Shown piece by piece: positions 1-7,807 of a stretch of DNA of 64,000 nt; within the stretch, counting starts at the first letter, position 1, and each line of letters opens with the position of its first letter. The stretch spans positions 31,105 through 95,104 of the forward strand of contig CAVGBO010000049.1 of the NCBI GenBank assembly GCA_963627465.1. The letters are read 5' to 3'. Made by a program: the position numbers and the translations under genes. Under the pieces are notes generated by a model. The model searched no databases and was not told the origin of the DNA. It saw only the letters and a program-made list of their open reading frames with translations. The stretch comes from CAKUFA01 sp963627465 (GTDB lineage: Bacteria > Bacillota > Clostridia > Christensenellales > Aristaeellaceae).

Positions 1-540
1 TTCCACATCGGTCACATCTTTAATCAATGCCGCCGTGTGCCGATCCATATCGATCAGCACATCCTTTTCCTGCAAGGGCGTCAGATCGTGGAGGAGCTCA
101 AAGGCACGCTCCTTTTCCGTCTGCACAATGTGGAACACCATGACGCAGCGCTTCAGATTCTCCGGCAGCTGATGCTCGTGTGCTGCTGCTTCCAGCTCAG
201 CTCCTGCCACTTCGCCCCGCAGCATCCGGCGATACACGTCAAAACCGCTTTCCGTATGGGTTTCATTGCTGCCCAGACTTGTCAGCAAAGCTTCCGCAAG
301 GGTCAGCACGTCCCTTGCCCCGGGGATTCCCTCGTGGCAGGCCAACACAACGCCGGGCTGCTTCACCGGAAGATACAGCCGTCCGCCAAGGGACTGGCAT
401 ACCCCGTCCGTTAAGTCATGCAAAGGCAGTGGTGCTTCACCGGGAATACCATTTTCTCCATCCTTATCTAAAATGGCTACCGGGATGCTTAACCGTCCCA
501 GTACCTTTTCCATTTGATCCATCAGCTGCTTATCTACCAA
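1..540 (-). CDS. PucR/CdaR-like transcriptional regulator, N-terminal part (truncated by window edge)
   Basis: An open frame of 180 codons runs off the left edge, so the C-terminal half is missing. It begins at a TTG preceded by GGAAGGAG with 8 bases spacing; no ATG in frame lies near. The visible part starts VDKQLMDQMEKVLGRLSIPV, then a sensor-like alpha/beta region containing LDKDGENGIP, and continues to the window edge with YRRMLRGEV and VLIDMDRHTAALIKD. This layout resembles the clostridial sugar-diacid/PucR group, in which an N-terminal sensor and a GGDEF-like middle region precede a C-terminal helix-turn-helix. The DNA-binding domain is not in the window, so the class is inferred. It is transcribed from its own extended -10 promoter and not obviously linked to the HAD gene upstream. 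Confidence 0.55.
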   Translation of the reverse strand, partial: MVDKQLMDQMEKVLGRLSIPVAILDKDGENGIPGEAPLPLHDLTDGVCQSLGGRLYLPVKQPGVVLACHEGIPGARDVLTLAEALLTSLGSNETHTESGFDVYRRMLRGEVAGAELEAAAHEHQLPENLKRCVMVFHIVQTEKERAFELLHDLTPLQEKDVLIDMDRHTAALIKDVTDVE

Positions 541-587
541 AAAGATCGCTCCTTCCGTCAGCCTCAGTAAAAAAATAGGCTGATGCC

Positions 588-593
588 ATTATA
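588..593 (-). promoter_or_regulatory. Extended -10 element for the truncated regulator
   Basis: The minus strand reads TGCTATAAT, an extended -10 box, about 50 bases before the TTG start. No good -35 is seen. The leader that follows can fold into CAGCCT/AGGCTG (about 561-584). Confidence 0.4.
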
Positions 594-673
594 GCACAGC
601 CAATGGGTTCATGAAAAGAGAAAACAGGCCGAAAATGCGACTTTTTTGTAAACTTTCCACAAAAATTGATGGA

Positions 674-1333
674 TCAACGCCATGTTACAACCTTGGCATT
701 GGGCAGCATAGCCTTTACTTCGGCCTTGGGGTTGACCAAAACTGGGGAAGAAACGAGGCTCAGCATGGGCACATCACTCTTGGAGTCCCCATAGGCACAG
801 GACTTTTCCGGCAGCAGCACCAAGTGCTTGGCCGCCAGATAAGCCGCAATGCGCAGCGGCTTCTGCAGCTCCTTGCAATTCTCCCCTACCAAGCCGTTAA
901 AACATCCCTGTTCGTCCATGCCGCAGGTTGTGGCAATGACTCCATCCGCCGGCAGAAATTCCGGCAGCACATCCATATAAACGGAAGGCGAAGCAGACAC
1001 CACCAGCACGTAATAGCCTGCTTCCTTCAAGTGACACATTTCTTCAACGGCGTCTGCATAAAGCCGTTTGCTGAGACAATTACGCCAGAAGCTGCGTGCC
1101 AGTTCGTTGATTTCCTCCTGTTTCATACCCGCCATAAAGGAAAGAGTCTGTGCCTTGGCATGGCTTACTTTATCCGGGCAACGTTTTTGCTGCAAAAAGC
1201 CATGAACGGCCTTGAATAATTGATACCAGGGTGCCTTGCCCCTGCGCACGCAGTACAGCAGAAAAGGAACAATGGAGTCGCCACGAGCCAGTGTATTGTC
1301 AAAGTCAAAAAGCGCAAAGGGTAACGCTTGCAA
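674..1333 (-). CDS. HAD-IB family phosphatase (SerB-like)
   Basis: A 219-residue HAD-superfamily hydrolase. Motif I is FDFDNTLARGDS near residue 9 (the nucleophile Asp and general-acid Asp are DFD), motif II is VSASPS in the middle, and motif III/IV is YGDSKSDVPML near residue 181. Length and motif spacing match the HAD-IB group that includes phosphoserine phosphatase, which dephosphorylates small metabolites in the cytoplasm; the substrate cannot be read from sequence. The frame is bounded upstream by a stop two codons before the TTG at 1333, so the start is TTG. It lies 21 bases downstream of proA and is probably cotranscribed with it, but no proB is next to them. No strong terminator is visible after its stop. 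Confidence 0.8.
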   Translation of the reverse strand: MQALPFALFDFDNTLARGDSIVPFLLYCVRRGKAPWYQLFKAVHGFLQQKRCPDKVSHAKAQTLSFMAGMKQEEINELARSFWRNCLSKRLYADAVEEMCHLKEAGYYVLVVSASPSVYMDVLPEFLPADGVIATTCGMDEQGCFNGLVGENCKELQKPLRIAAYLAAKHLVLLPEKSCAYGDSKSDVPMLSLVSSPVLVNPKAEVKAMLPNAKVVTWR

Positions 1334-1354
1334 CAGTCATCGCTCACTTTCCTG

Positions 1355-2650
1355 TCATAGGGGACAATCTTCGTTCAGTAGCCGATGGGTGTAGCGCCGA
1401 TCCCCATGCTTCATTTCCGCCATCAACTGCCCCGAACCCAACAACTTGTATTTGTAGGTTGTCAGCCCTTCGGGACCCATGGGACCACGAGCATGAATCT
1501 TCCCCGTGGCAATGCCCACTTCCGCTCCGAAGCCGTACACAAAACCATCTGCAAAGCGAGTGGACACGTTCCGGTACACGCCGGCACTATCCACGCGGGT
1601 AAGGAACTGAGCCGCCGCCTCATCATCCGCCGTTACAATGCAGTCCGTATGATGGGAACCGTAGCGGTTGATATGCTCGATGGCCTGTTCCAGCGAATCC
1701 ACCACACGGATGGAGAGGATGCGATCCAGGTATTCCGTCCGCCAATCCTCCTCAGTGGCAGGTTCGCAATCGATGATAGCACGAACCGCTTCATCGCCTT
1801 TCAAACGAATATCAGCATCCTTCATGGCTTTTGCCATTTTGGGCAAATAAGCCGAGGCAATTTCCCGATGCACCAGCAAGGTTTCCATGGCATTGCACAC
1901 GGCCACGTTCTGCGCCTTGCTGTCCACCGCAATCTTCACCGCCATATCCAGATCTGCTGCCTGATCCACATAGACGTGGCAGATGCCATCCGCATGACCC
2001 AACACAGGAATGCGGCTGTTATCCATAATATAGCGCACAAAAGCGTTGCTGCCACGGGGAATAATCAGATCAATGAGGGTGTCCTCTTTAAGCATGGCAG
2101 CCACATCTTCCCGACTTTCCATCAACTGAGCAAAGTCTTCCGGCAAGCCAGCCTGCTTCGCTGCCCGGCGAAGGCTGTTGCACAGGGCATGATTGGTTTC
2201 CAATGCTTCACGGCCGCCCTTCAACAGCACGGCATTGCCGCTCTTTAGGGCAAGGGAGGCAATCTGTACCAGCGCATCCGGTCGGCTTTCAAAGATTACG
2301 CCGATCACGCCAATGGGGCACGTAACCCGGTACAGCTTGAGCCCCTCCGTAATTTCCCGTGCAAGGGTGGTCTGTCCGATAGGATCAGGAAGTTCTGCCA
2401 ATGCCTTCAAGCCATCCGTTACCTGCCGGAGCTTTTCCTTGCCGAAGCAAAGTCTTCCTACCAGCGGTGCAGCCAGACCTTCCTGCTTTGCCCGAGCAAC
2501 ATCGTTTTCATTTGCGTCAAAGATTGCAGCCTGATCTTCCGCAAGGCAATCCGCCATAGTAAGCAGAGCTGCATTCCGCTTTTCGCAGGAAACCGCCGCC
2601 AGCGTCCACGCCGCTTCCCGTGCCTGACCGGCCATTTGATGGAGATCCAT
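1355..2650 (-). CDS. proA: Gamma-glutamyl phosphate reductase
   Basis: Catalyses NADPH-dependent reduction of gamma-glutamyl phosphate to glutamate semialdehyde, the second step of proline synthesis. The aldehyde-dehydrogenase fold is recognisable from CPIGVIGVIFESRPDA, LKGGREA, IIPRGSNAFVRYI and the catalytic Cys in QNVAVCNAMETLL; the ending GPMGPEGLTTYKYKLLG is typical. The frame is open back to 2671, but the GAGGGG Shine-Dalgarno lies inside that extension and is spaced 9 bases from the ATG at 2650. The promoter 27 bases further up would leave almost no leader for the longer form. The 431-residue product fits the family length. The usual partner proB is absent here. Confidence 0.95.
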   Translation of the reverse strand: MDLHQMAGQAREAAWTLAAVSCEKRNAALLTMADCLAEDQAAIFDANENDVARAKQEGLAAPLVGRLCFGKEKLRQVTDGLKALAELPDPIGQTTLAREITEGLKLYRVTCPIGVIGVIFESRPDALVQIASLALKSGNAVLLKGGREALETNHALCNSLRRAAKQAGLPEDFAQLMESREDVAAMLKEDTLIDLIIPRGSNAFVRYIMDNSRIPVLGHADGICHVYVDQAADLDMAVKIAVDSKAQNVAVCNAMETLLVHREIASAYLPKMAKAMKDADIRLKGDEAVRAIIDCEPATEEDWRTEYLDRILSIRVVDSLEQAIEHINRYGSHHTDCIVTADDEAAAQFLTRVDSAGVYRNVSTRFADGFVYGFGAEVGIATGKIHARGPMGPEGLTTYKYKLLGSGQLMAEMKHGDRRYTHRLLNEDCPL

Positions 2651-2682
2651 GCCCATCATCCCCTCTAACATTCAATGGCACA

Positions 2683-2710
2683 AGTATACCATATCGCACC
2701 ACAAATGCAA
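2683..2710 (-). promoter_or_regulatory. proA promoter
   Basis: On the minus strand TTGCAT (2705-2710) and TATACT (2683-2688) are separated by 16 bases. Transcription would start near 2676, supporting the proA start at 2650. Confidence 0.6.
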
Positions 2711-2715
2711 GAAAC

Positions 2716-2757
2716 GAAAATGAAAATGCAGCCGAAAAACATTATGCTCGGCTGCAT
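2716..2757 (-). terminator. Rho-independent terminator of the mgl operon
   Basis: A 10-base-pair stem ATGCAGCCGA/TCGGCTGCAT (2726-2735 with 2748-2757) is followed on the minus strand by TTTCATTTTC. It comes right after the 52-residue ORF, so that ORF belongs to the mgl transcript and proA has a separate promoter. Confidence 0.85.
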
Positions 2758-2766
2758 CAGATTCCT

Positions 2767-2925
2767 TTACTGAACGTTGGCGCCATAGATGAAGCAAAAC
2801 ACCACCACGGCACACAGGAAGACCAGCAGAACATCCAGCACCCACACAGGAATGTTCAGCTTGTCGTAAAGGTTGGTAATCCAGTTGTGGGGAACCGGAT
2901 CCTTTTTCGGATTCTTCTCTTCCAT
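2767..2925 (-). CDS. 52-residue single-pass membrane protein at the end of the mgl operon
   Basis: Not recognised. ATG follows a strong GGAGGG with 5 bases spacing, and the frame encodes 52 residues. The first 20 residues are hydrophilic and basic (MEEKNPKKDPVPHNW), followed by one hydrophobic helix, about residues 26-48 (VPVW-type start, then VLLVFLCAVVVFCFIYG). The predicted topology is N-terminus in the cytoplasm. It lies between the mglC hairpin at 2939-2973 and the operon terminator at 2716-2757, so it would be made in a lower amount than MglC or only on read-through. Possible roles are a small accessory subunit of the transporter or an independent membrane peptide; none can be shown. 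The start, the ribosome site and the terminator placement make it a likely real gene. Confidence 0.72.
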   Translation of the reverse strand: MEEKNPKKDPVPHNWITNLYDKLNIPVWVLDVLLVFLCAVVVFCFIYGANVQ

Positions 2926-2938
2926 GGCTGCCCTCCAA

Positions 2939-2973
2939 AACAGACCTGCCGCCGAAAAAGCGACAGGTCTGTT
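2939..2973 (-). terminator. Attenuator-like hairpin between mglC and the small membrane-protein gene
   Basis: On the minus strand a 12-bp stem (CAGACCTGTCGC with GCGGCAGGTCTG, one G-T pair) closes a TTTTTCG loop and is followed by TTTTGG. The T-run leads directly into the GGAGGG ribosome site of the 52-residue ORF. It can act as a partial terminator or as a 3' stabiliser of mglC mRNA. Confidence 0.7.
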
Positions 2974-2984
2974 GATACGCTGTA

Positions 2985-4025
2985 TTACTTGCGGGTCATG
3001 TACTTCCGCATGTCCAGGATGCAGGCAATCAGAATAACTGCACCCTTAATGATGTAGGTGATGTTGCCGGAGATGCCCAGGAAGGTCATGCCGGAGATAA
3101 TCAGCTGCATCATGAACACGCCCAGCAGAACACCGCTGATCTTACCAGTGCCGCCTACGAAGGACACACCGCCGATAACCACGGCAGAGATGGCGTCAGC
3201 TTCATAGTTCAGACCCAAGGTAGCGGTAGAAGAACCCAGACGAGCGGCTTCCACAAAGCCGGTGTAGCCGTACAGAGCACCAGCCAGCATGAACACGCCG
3301 ATGATGGTTGCCATAACGTTTACGCCGGAAACGCGAGCGGCTTCCTCGTTAGAACCTACAGCGAACATGTTCTTGCCGAAGGTGGTCTTGTTCCATACCA
3401 CCCACATGATGGCGGTCACAACGATGGCCAGCAGCACATACATGGGTACGGAGGTGGTACCGATCTTGAGGATGGACTTGGTAACAAAGTCCGTGGTGTA
3501 GCTGGGATCCAAGCTGGAAATCTGCTTGGAGTTGGACAGGGTCAGATAAGCACCGTAGGTGATCATCTGCATGGCCAAGGTGATGATGTAAGGATGCAGC
3601 TTCCACTTAGCCATAACGAAACCGTTGATGAAGCCAACGCAGGAACCGATCAGCATCACCAGCAGGATGACCAGCGCCACATTCTGGGGAACACCGTCCA
3701 CGATGAAGCGGCCATTAGCACCCGCCTTCTGCAGCAGGATAGCCGCTACGAAAGCGGTCAAGCCAGCCACACGGCCGCCGGTCAAGTCAGTACCGGCCAG
3801 CACGATACAGCCTGCAACACCCAATGCCATAGGCAGACGCACAGCCGTCAGGGAAATAATATTCACCAACGAAGGCACGCCGAAGAACTGAGGGCGCTGA
3901 ATCTGTACATACACAGCCAGCAACAGAATGATGATGATCATGGCGTGATCCAGCACCCAATTGATCACAAAGCTGCGCTTATCCTTTGCGGACAGTGCGT
4001 TGAAGGAACTCATTTTCCCGGGCAT
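2985..4025 (-). CDS. mglC: Galactose/methyl-galactoside ABC transporter permease
   Basis: A 346-residue integral membrane protein of the BPD_transp_2 (ribose/galactose) permease family. Eight or more hydrophobic segments are visible, starting with MIIIILLLAVYVQIQ. Family hallmarks include LGVAGCIVLAGTDLTGGRVAG, the EAA-like loop region NKTTFGKNMFAVGSNEEAARVSGV and AISAVVIGGVSFVGGTGKI. It forms the transmembrane channel for sugar taken up with MglB and powered by MglA. ATG follows GGAGGG at 8 bases spacing, and the Shine-Dalgarno overlaps the end of mglA 14 bases upstream. The TDLTGG and KYMTRK ends are close to those of MglC in enteric bacteria. Confidence 0.93.
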   Translation of the reverse strand: MPGKMSSFNALSAKDKRSFVINWVLDHAMIIIILLLAVYVQIQRPQFFGVPSLVNIISLTAVRLPMALGVAGCIVLAGTDLTGGRVAGLTAFVAAILLQKAGANGRFIVDGVPQNVALVILLVMLIGSCVGFINGFVMAKWKLHPYIITLAMQMITYGAYLTLSNSKQISSLDPSYTTDFVTKSILKIGTTSVPMYVLLAIVVTAIMWVVWNKTTFGKNMFAVGSNEEAARVSGVNVMATIIGVFMLAGALYGYTGFVEAARLGSSTATLGLNYEADAISAVVIGGVSFVGGTGKISGVLLGVFMMQLIISGMTFLGISGNITYIIKGAVILIACILDMRKYMTRK

Positions 4026-4039
4026 TTCAGTCGCCCTCC

Positions 4040-5584
4040 TTATACATATTTTGCAGCAAGGGTCATAATTTCTTCCTGAGAGGTGTGGTCGGCATCCACT
4101 TCGCCAGCCACACGACCGCCGGACATGACAACGATCCTATTGCACACGCCCAACAGCTCGGGCATTTCGGAAGAAACCATGATAACTGCCTTGCCCTGCT
4201 TTGCGAGGTTCTGAATCAGCTGATAAATCTCGTACTTGGCACCTACGTCAATGCCACGGGTAGGCTCATCCAGCAGCAGCACATCAGGCTCGGTCAAGAT
4301 CCAGCGTCCGAAAATAACCTTCTGCTGGTTACCGCCGGACAGGGTATTGATCTTTGTCTGCTGACTAGGCGTCTTGATGCTCATGGCCTTGATCATGCTA
4401 TCCGTGGCAGCGGCCATTTTCTTATCGTTCAGGAAGGGACCGTTCTTGTACTTCCGCAGGCTTGCAATGACCGTGTTGGTGCGGATATCCAGGATGCCGA
4501 GAATACCCGTCGCACGGCGTTCCTCCGTCACCAGTGCAAAACCATTCTTAATGGCTTCACGAGGCGTCTTATTGCCAACCAGCTTGCCGGACTTATAAAT
4601 CTTGCCGCACTTTCTCGTTGCGCTGCCGAAGATGCACTCCAGCAGAGAGGTACGGCCAGAGCTGTCCAGACCTGCCACGCCAACGATCTCACCCTTACGG
4701 ACATTGATGCTGGCATCCCGCAGGTTGGAATACATGCCGGACAAGCCCTGCACATCCAGAATGTTCTCTTCCCCGACCACGTTGTCCTTGGGCGGGAAGC
4801 GGTTCGTCAGCGGACGACCAACCATCAGGCGGATGATCTCATCCATGGTCAGGCCATTGGCCGGCTTTGTCGCCACCCACTGACCGTCACGCATGATGGT
4901 CACTTCATCGGAAATGCGGAGGATTTCTTCCATCTTATGAGAGATGTACACAATGCCGCATCCACGATCTCTGAGCATGTTGATGATGCGGAACAGGTGC
5001 TCTACCTCTGTCTCTGTCAAGGAAGAAGTGGGTTCGTCAAAAACAATCACCTTTGAATTAAAGGAAACAGCCTTGGCGATTTCCACCATCTGGCGCTGAG
5101 AAACCGTTAGATTGTTCAAGATGACTTTAGGATTCACGTTGATGCCGAGGTCATCAAAAACCTTCTTGGTATCATTGTAGGACTGCTTATCCGAAACAAA
5201 AGGAAGTCCCTTGACTACCTTCGGATACCGTCCCAACCAGATGTTGTCCATAACAGAGCGCTTCCGTGCCTGGTTCAGCTCCTGATGAACCATGGCCACG
5301 CCGTTGTCCAATGCTTCTCTGGAGGTCTTGAAGTTAACTTCCTTGCCATCCAAATAAATATGTCCGGCGTCCTTGTGATAAATGCCGAAAAGACATTTCA
5401 TCAGCGTGGACTTGCCTGCACCGTTCTCGCCCATGAGAGCATGAACCGTACCAGCTTTCACACATAGCTGAGCGTTATCCAAGGCTTTCACGCCGGGGAA
5501 ACTTTTGCAGATACCCTCCATCTGAAGAAGTACCTTGCCCTCAGCAGGTTGCTCCTCCTTATGAAGCAGCACTTTGTCACCCAT
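4040..5584 (-). CDS. mglA: Galactose/methyl-galactoside ABC transporter ATP-binding protein
   Basis: A 514-residue double ATPase energising sugar import through MglC. The first nucleotide-binding domain has Walker A GENGAGKST near residue 53, signature LTVSQRQMVEIAKA and Walker B VIVFDEPTSSLTETEVEHLF, which closely track enteric MglA. The second has the degenerate Walker A GLDSSGRTS, signature LSGGNQQKVIFGRWI and Walker B VLLLDEPTRGIDVGAK. A degenerate second Walker A is normal in this family. Start ATG at 5584 follows AAGGAG at 9 bases. Two hairpins sit between it and mglB (5603-5688), so mglA and mglC are probably expressed below mglB. Confidence 0.95.
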   Translation of the reverse strand: MGDKVLLHKEEQPAEGKVLLQMEGICKSFPGVKALDNAQLCVKAGTVHALMGENGAGKSTLMKCLFGIYHKDAGHIYLDGKEVNFKTSREALDNGVAMVHQELNQARKRSVMDNIWLGRYPKVVKGLPFVSDKQSYNDTKKVFDDLGINVNPKVILNNLTVSQRQMVEIAKAVSFNSKVIVFDEPTSSLTETEVEHLFRIINMLRDRGCGIVYISHKMEEILRISDEVTIMRDGQWVATKPANGLTMDEIIRLMVGRPLTNRFPPKDNVVGEENILDVQGLSGMYSNLRDASINVRKGEIVGVAGLDSSGRTSLLECIFGSATRKCGKIYKSGKLVGNKTPREAIKNGFALVTEERRATGILGILDIRTNTVIASLRKYKNGPFLNDKKMAAATDSMIKAMSIKTPSQQTKINTLSGGNQQKVIFGRWILTEPDVLLLDEPTRGIDVGAKYEIYQLIQNLAKQGKAVIMVSSEMPELLGVCNRIVVMSGGRVAGEVDADHTSQEEIMTLAAKYV

Positions 5585-5602
5585 ACTGCGCTTCTCCTTT
5601 CC

Positions 5603-5642
5603 GGCAGAAAGCCCTTTTTTTCAGCAACGCTCGGGCTCTGCC
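5603..5642 (-). promoter_or_regulatory. Hairpin immediately upstream of the mglA ribosome site
   Basis: GGCAGA+GCCC on the 5' side pairs with GGGC+TTTCTGCC on the 3' side across a loop that holds a run of seven A residues. It ends directly against GGAAAGGAG of mglA and could affect mglA translation. Confidence 0.4.
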
Positions 5643-5656
5643 TTTCAAATGAAACG

Positions 5657-5688
5657 GCGGAGGGACTCAGAGTACTGAGACCCTCCGC
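5657..5688 (-). promoter_or_regulatory. Intercistronic stem-loop between mglB and mglA
   Basis: An almost perfect stem: GCGGAGGG and CTCAG pair with CTGAG and CCCTCCGC across one A/A mismatch and a four-base loop. It lies 30 bases after the mglB stop and is followed by a T-rich but imperfect run (CGTTTCATTT). Such stems usually protect upstream mRNA and lower downstream expression, giving binding protein in excess of transporter. Confidence 0.75.
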
Positions 5689-5718
5689 ACTGAGTCATTC
5701 GAAATTCAAACTTCAGAA

Positions 5719-6804
5719 TTACTCGCCGGTGTACACAGAGTACGGAATGTTAACGGTCCAGCCATCAACGATCTCGTAGTTCTCATTCAGGCCTTCGAAC
5801 TTGTCCTTGCCGTTCACCAGGTTAGCGGTGATGGTAGCCACAGCGTCAGCCATGCCTTCAGCATCCTGCTTGATGGTACCGGTCATCTGCTTGTTGGCGA
5901 TCAGTTCCTTAGCAGCATCGGTAGCGTCAACACCGAACACGGGGATCACGGTGCAGCCTTCGCCGCCGGGCAGGTTGTAGCCAGCATTGACCAGAGCGTT
6001 CACAGAGCCCAGAGCCATATCGTCGTTGTTGCAGATGATCAGCTCGACCATGTTGCCATTGGCCTCATTGTACTGAGACAGGATGGTCTGCATGTAGTCG
6101 AAGGAAGCGGTGTTGGACCAGGTGCCGTTCAGGTCAACCAGGTACTTGTTTGCATTGCTTGCGTCATAGAACTCCAGAGCGGGCTTGCCAGCAGCAACCA
6201 GCACTTCGTCAGCGCACTCAACGCCATACTGGGTACGAGCGATAGCTTCCTGGTTTGCTTCGTCGCCCTTGAACATAACATAGGAGATCTTGCCGTCCTT
6301 GTTCAGGTCCAGTTCGTCGAAGTGTGCCAGCACATATTCGCCGATCATCTTGCCCTGCATCTTGCCGGCCTGGGTGAAGTCGGTGCCAACGAAAGCGCTC
6401 TTCTCATAGCCCTTGAACAGAGCAGCAGCTTCGTCGTTGTCGGTGGAAACAGCACGATTGAAGAACACAGCGGGGATGTCCTTTTCCTTGATGGCGTTCA
6501 TCAGGGTTTCGGCAGTGCCGATGGAGCCGGATTCAACCAGGTTCACAACGATGGCATTTGCGCCGGTTACCAGAGCGGTGTTGATGTCATCGGTCTGGGT
6601 CTGCTGGTTGGCGTTGGAGTCCTTGTCAACCACGTTCAAGCCCTTCTCAGCCATTGCAGCGTCCAGAGCGGTACGCACGCTGGTGAGGTAAACGTCACCA
6701 AAGGTATACCAAGAAACATAGGTTTCGCCCTCGGCGAATGCTGCACTACCAACCATGGTGAGTGCCATTGCCGCTGCCAGGATACCAGCCACGAGCTTTT
6801 TCAT
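5719..6804 (-). CDS. mglB: Galactose/glucose-binding protein
   Basis: A 361-residue extracytoplasmic sugar-binding protein. The signal peptide is MKKLVAGILAAAMALTMVG followed by SAAFA and a probable cleavage before EGETY. The calcium loop DLNKDGKIS is the galactose-binding-protein site and is followed by the matching glutamate region. ICNNDDMALGSVNAL and VFGVDATDAAKELI are family ligand motifs. It feeds sugar to MglA/MglC. There is no lipobox cysteine in the signal peptide, which is unusual for a binding protein of a monoderm cell (see findings). Expression is probably the highest of the operon, given the consensus promoter and the stem-loop that follows. Confidence 0.93.
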   Translation of the reverse strand: MKKLVAGILAAAMALTMVGSAAFAEGETYVSWYTFGDVYLTSVRTALDAAMAEKGLNVVDKDSNANQQTQTDDINTALVTGANAIVVNLVESGSIGTAETLMNAIKEKDIPAVFFNRAVSTDNDEAAALFKGYEKSAFVGTDFTQAGKMQGKMIGEYVLAHFDELDLNKDGKISYVMFKGDEANQEAIARTQYGVECADEVLVAAGKPALEFYDASNANKYLVDLNGTWSNTASFDYMQTILSQYNEANGNMVELIICNNDDMALGSVNALVNAGYNLPGGEGCTVIPVFGVDATDAAKELIANKQMTGTIKQDAEGMADAVATITANLVNGKDKFEGLNENYEIVDGWTVNIPYSVYTGE

Positions 6805-6914
6805 AGGGAAACACCTCTTTCTTTATTTCAACGAACTTCCGTTCGCTGATTAACACGTACAGCGACGACAAACACAATCCCACACCTGTAGAGTACTTTC
6901 CCTCTTTCCTTGCA

Positions 6915-6950
6915 GTCGTCTTTTATCATCACGGTTGTCTTTTATCGTCA
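6915..6950 (-). repeat. Tandem direct repeat over the mgl transcription start
   Basis: Two 17-base copies (plus strand GTCGTCTTTTATCATCA at 6915-6931 and GTTGTCTTTTATCGTCA at 6934-6950) differ at two positions and start 19 bases apart. They cover roughly +1 to +35 of the mgl promoter. The spacing of nearly two helical turns would suit a repressor or tandem regulator; the binder is unknown. Confidence 0.65.
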
Positions 6951-6955
6951 TGCCT

Positions 6956-6984
6956 ATTATAGCTTCTTTATCCTGCAATGTCAA
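6956..6984 (-). promoter_or_regulatory. mglBAC promoter, full consensus
   Basis: Minus strand TTGACA (6979-6984), 17-base spacer, TATAAT (6956-6961). All twelve positions match the vegetative sigma consensus, so the operon is likely held down by a repressor or by mRNA control. The 5' leader is about 145 bases. The stretch 6985-7240 toward the sigma gene is AT-rich and shows no gene. Confidence 0.85.
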
Positions 6985-7246
6985 CCTTTTTTTGTATTAA
7001 ATTTCTGGATACAGACCAAATGATACAAACCTATAAGTTTCTTATCCTCGCATATTGGTTTCTGCTCGACCTCCTTTGGGGTTGTTCTGCAAGTTTTTTT
7101 CATAAAACTACTTCCCCTATTTTTCTTGAGAAAGTACCGTTGCGTTTCGATTATTACAAAAGTATGACGCATATTGTTACAAAAATAATCATAATGTTTT
7201 TGGAATCGTTATCATTTTACGGGAAGAAAAAAAGCACATCTTGCGT

Positions 7247-7252
7247 TATAAT
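7247..7252 (+). promoter_or_regulatory. Probable -10 for the ECF sigma operon
   Basis: TATAAT lies 37 bases before the GTG start. The expected -35 position reads AAGAAA, not TTGACA, so another -35 or an activator may be used. The tested sigmaW-like GGAAT/CGTA pair is not at the proper spacing. Confidence 0.4.
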
Positions 7253-7288
7253 AGGTGCAAGTCCCAATACGAAGCGGAGGGTCAAGCA

Positions 7289-7807
7289 GTGCAGCAAGCT
7301 CAAGCCTGTGAGCGGAACGATGCGGCGTACTTCGAGGAGATCTACGAGAAATATGCCACGGATGTGCTGCGGGTCTGCTACTTCTATCTCGGTGACCGGC
7401 AGAAGGCAGAGGATGTCTGTCAGGATGTTTTTGTTCGGCTGATAACCACAACGCCAGACTTGCAGGAAGGCCGTGAAAAAGCCTGGCTGCTGAAGGTGGC
7501 GCTGAACCGCTGCAAGGACATCTGGCGCGGCTCCTGGCTGAAACGTGTGGTGCTTGGTTCCCCTGCCTTTGATCTGATACCTGCCCCGGATGAAATTGAC
7601 AAGCTGACCGAGCAGCACGAGCTGATGGCAGCTGTCAATCAGTTGCCGCCTACTTTTAAGGAAGTTGTCCTGCTGCACTATTACCAAGGCTACGGTATCA
7701 CGGAAATCGCCGAGATGTTGCATCTGCCCGAAGGCACCATCTCCAGTCGTTTGTCCCGCGGACGCAAAAGATTAGAAACCATTTTGAAAGGAGGCGACGC
7801 CCGGTGA
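7289..7807 (+). CDS. ECF-type RNA polymerase sigma factor
   Basis: A 172-residue sigma70-family protein. Region 2 runs from about residue 12 to 80 (YFEEIYEKYATDVLRVCYFY, then AEDVCQDVFVRL) and region 4 from about 117 to 165 (LPPTFKEVVLLHYYQGYGI, EIAEMLHLPEGTISSRLSRG). No region 1 or 3 is present, as expected of the ECF group (SigM/SigV-like). The frame can be extended 16 codons upstream, but GGAGGG stands 7 bases before GTG at 7289 and the TATAAT box is inside that extension. Its stop overlaps the GTG start of the next gene, so the two proteins are translationally coupled, as for sigma/anti-sigma pairs. Target promoters are unknown. Confidence 0.9.
   Translation: MQQAQACERNDAAYFEEIYEKYATDVLRVCYFYLGDRQKAEDVCQDVFVRLITTTPDLQEGREKAWLLKVALNRCKDIWRGSWLKRVVLGSPAFDLIPAPDEIDKLTEQHELMAAVNQLPPTFKEVVLLHYYQGYGITEIAEMLHLPEGTISSRLSRGRKRLETILKGGDAR

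Noticed and set aside
6985..7240. Search for a gene or small RNA in the gap between mglB and the sigma factor
   Set aside because: AT-rich with no coding pattern and no clear hairpin with T-run; only promoter elements could be supported.
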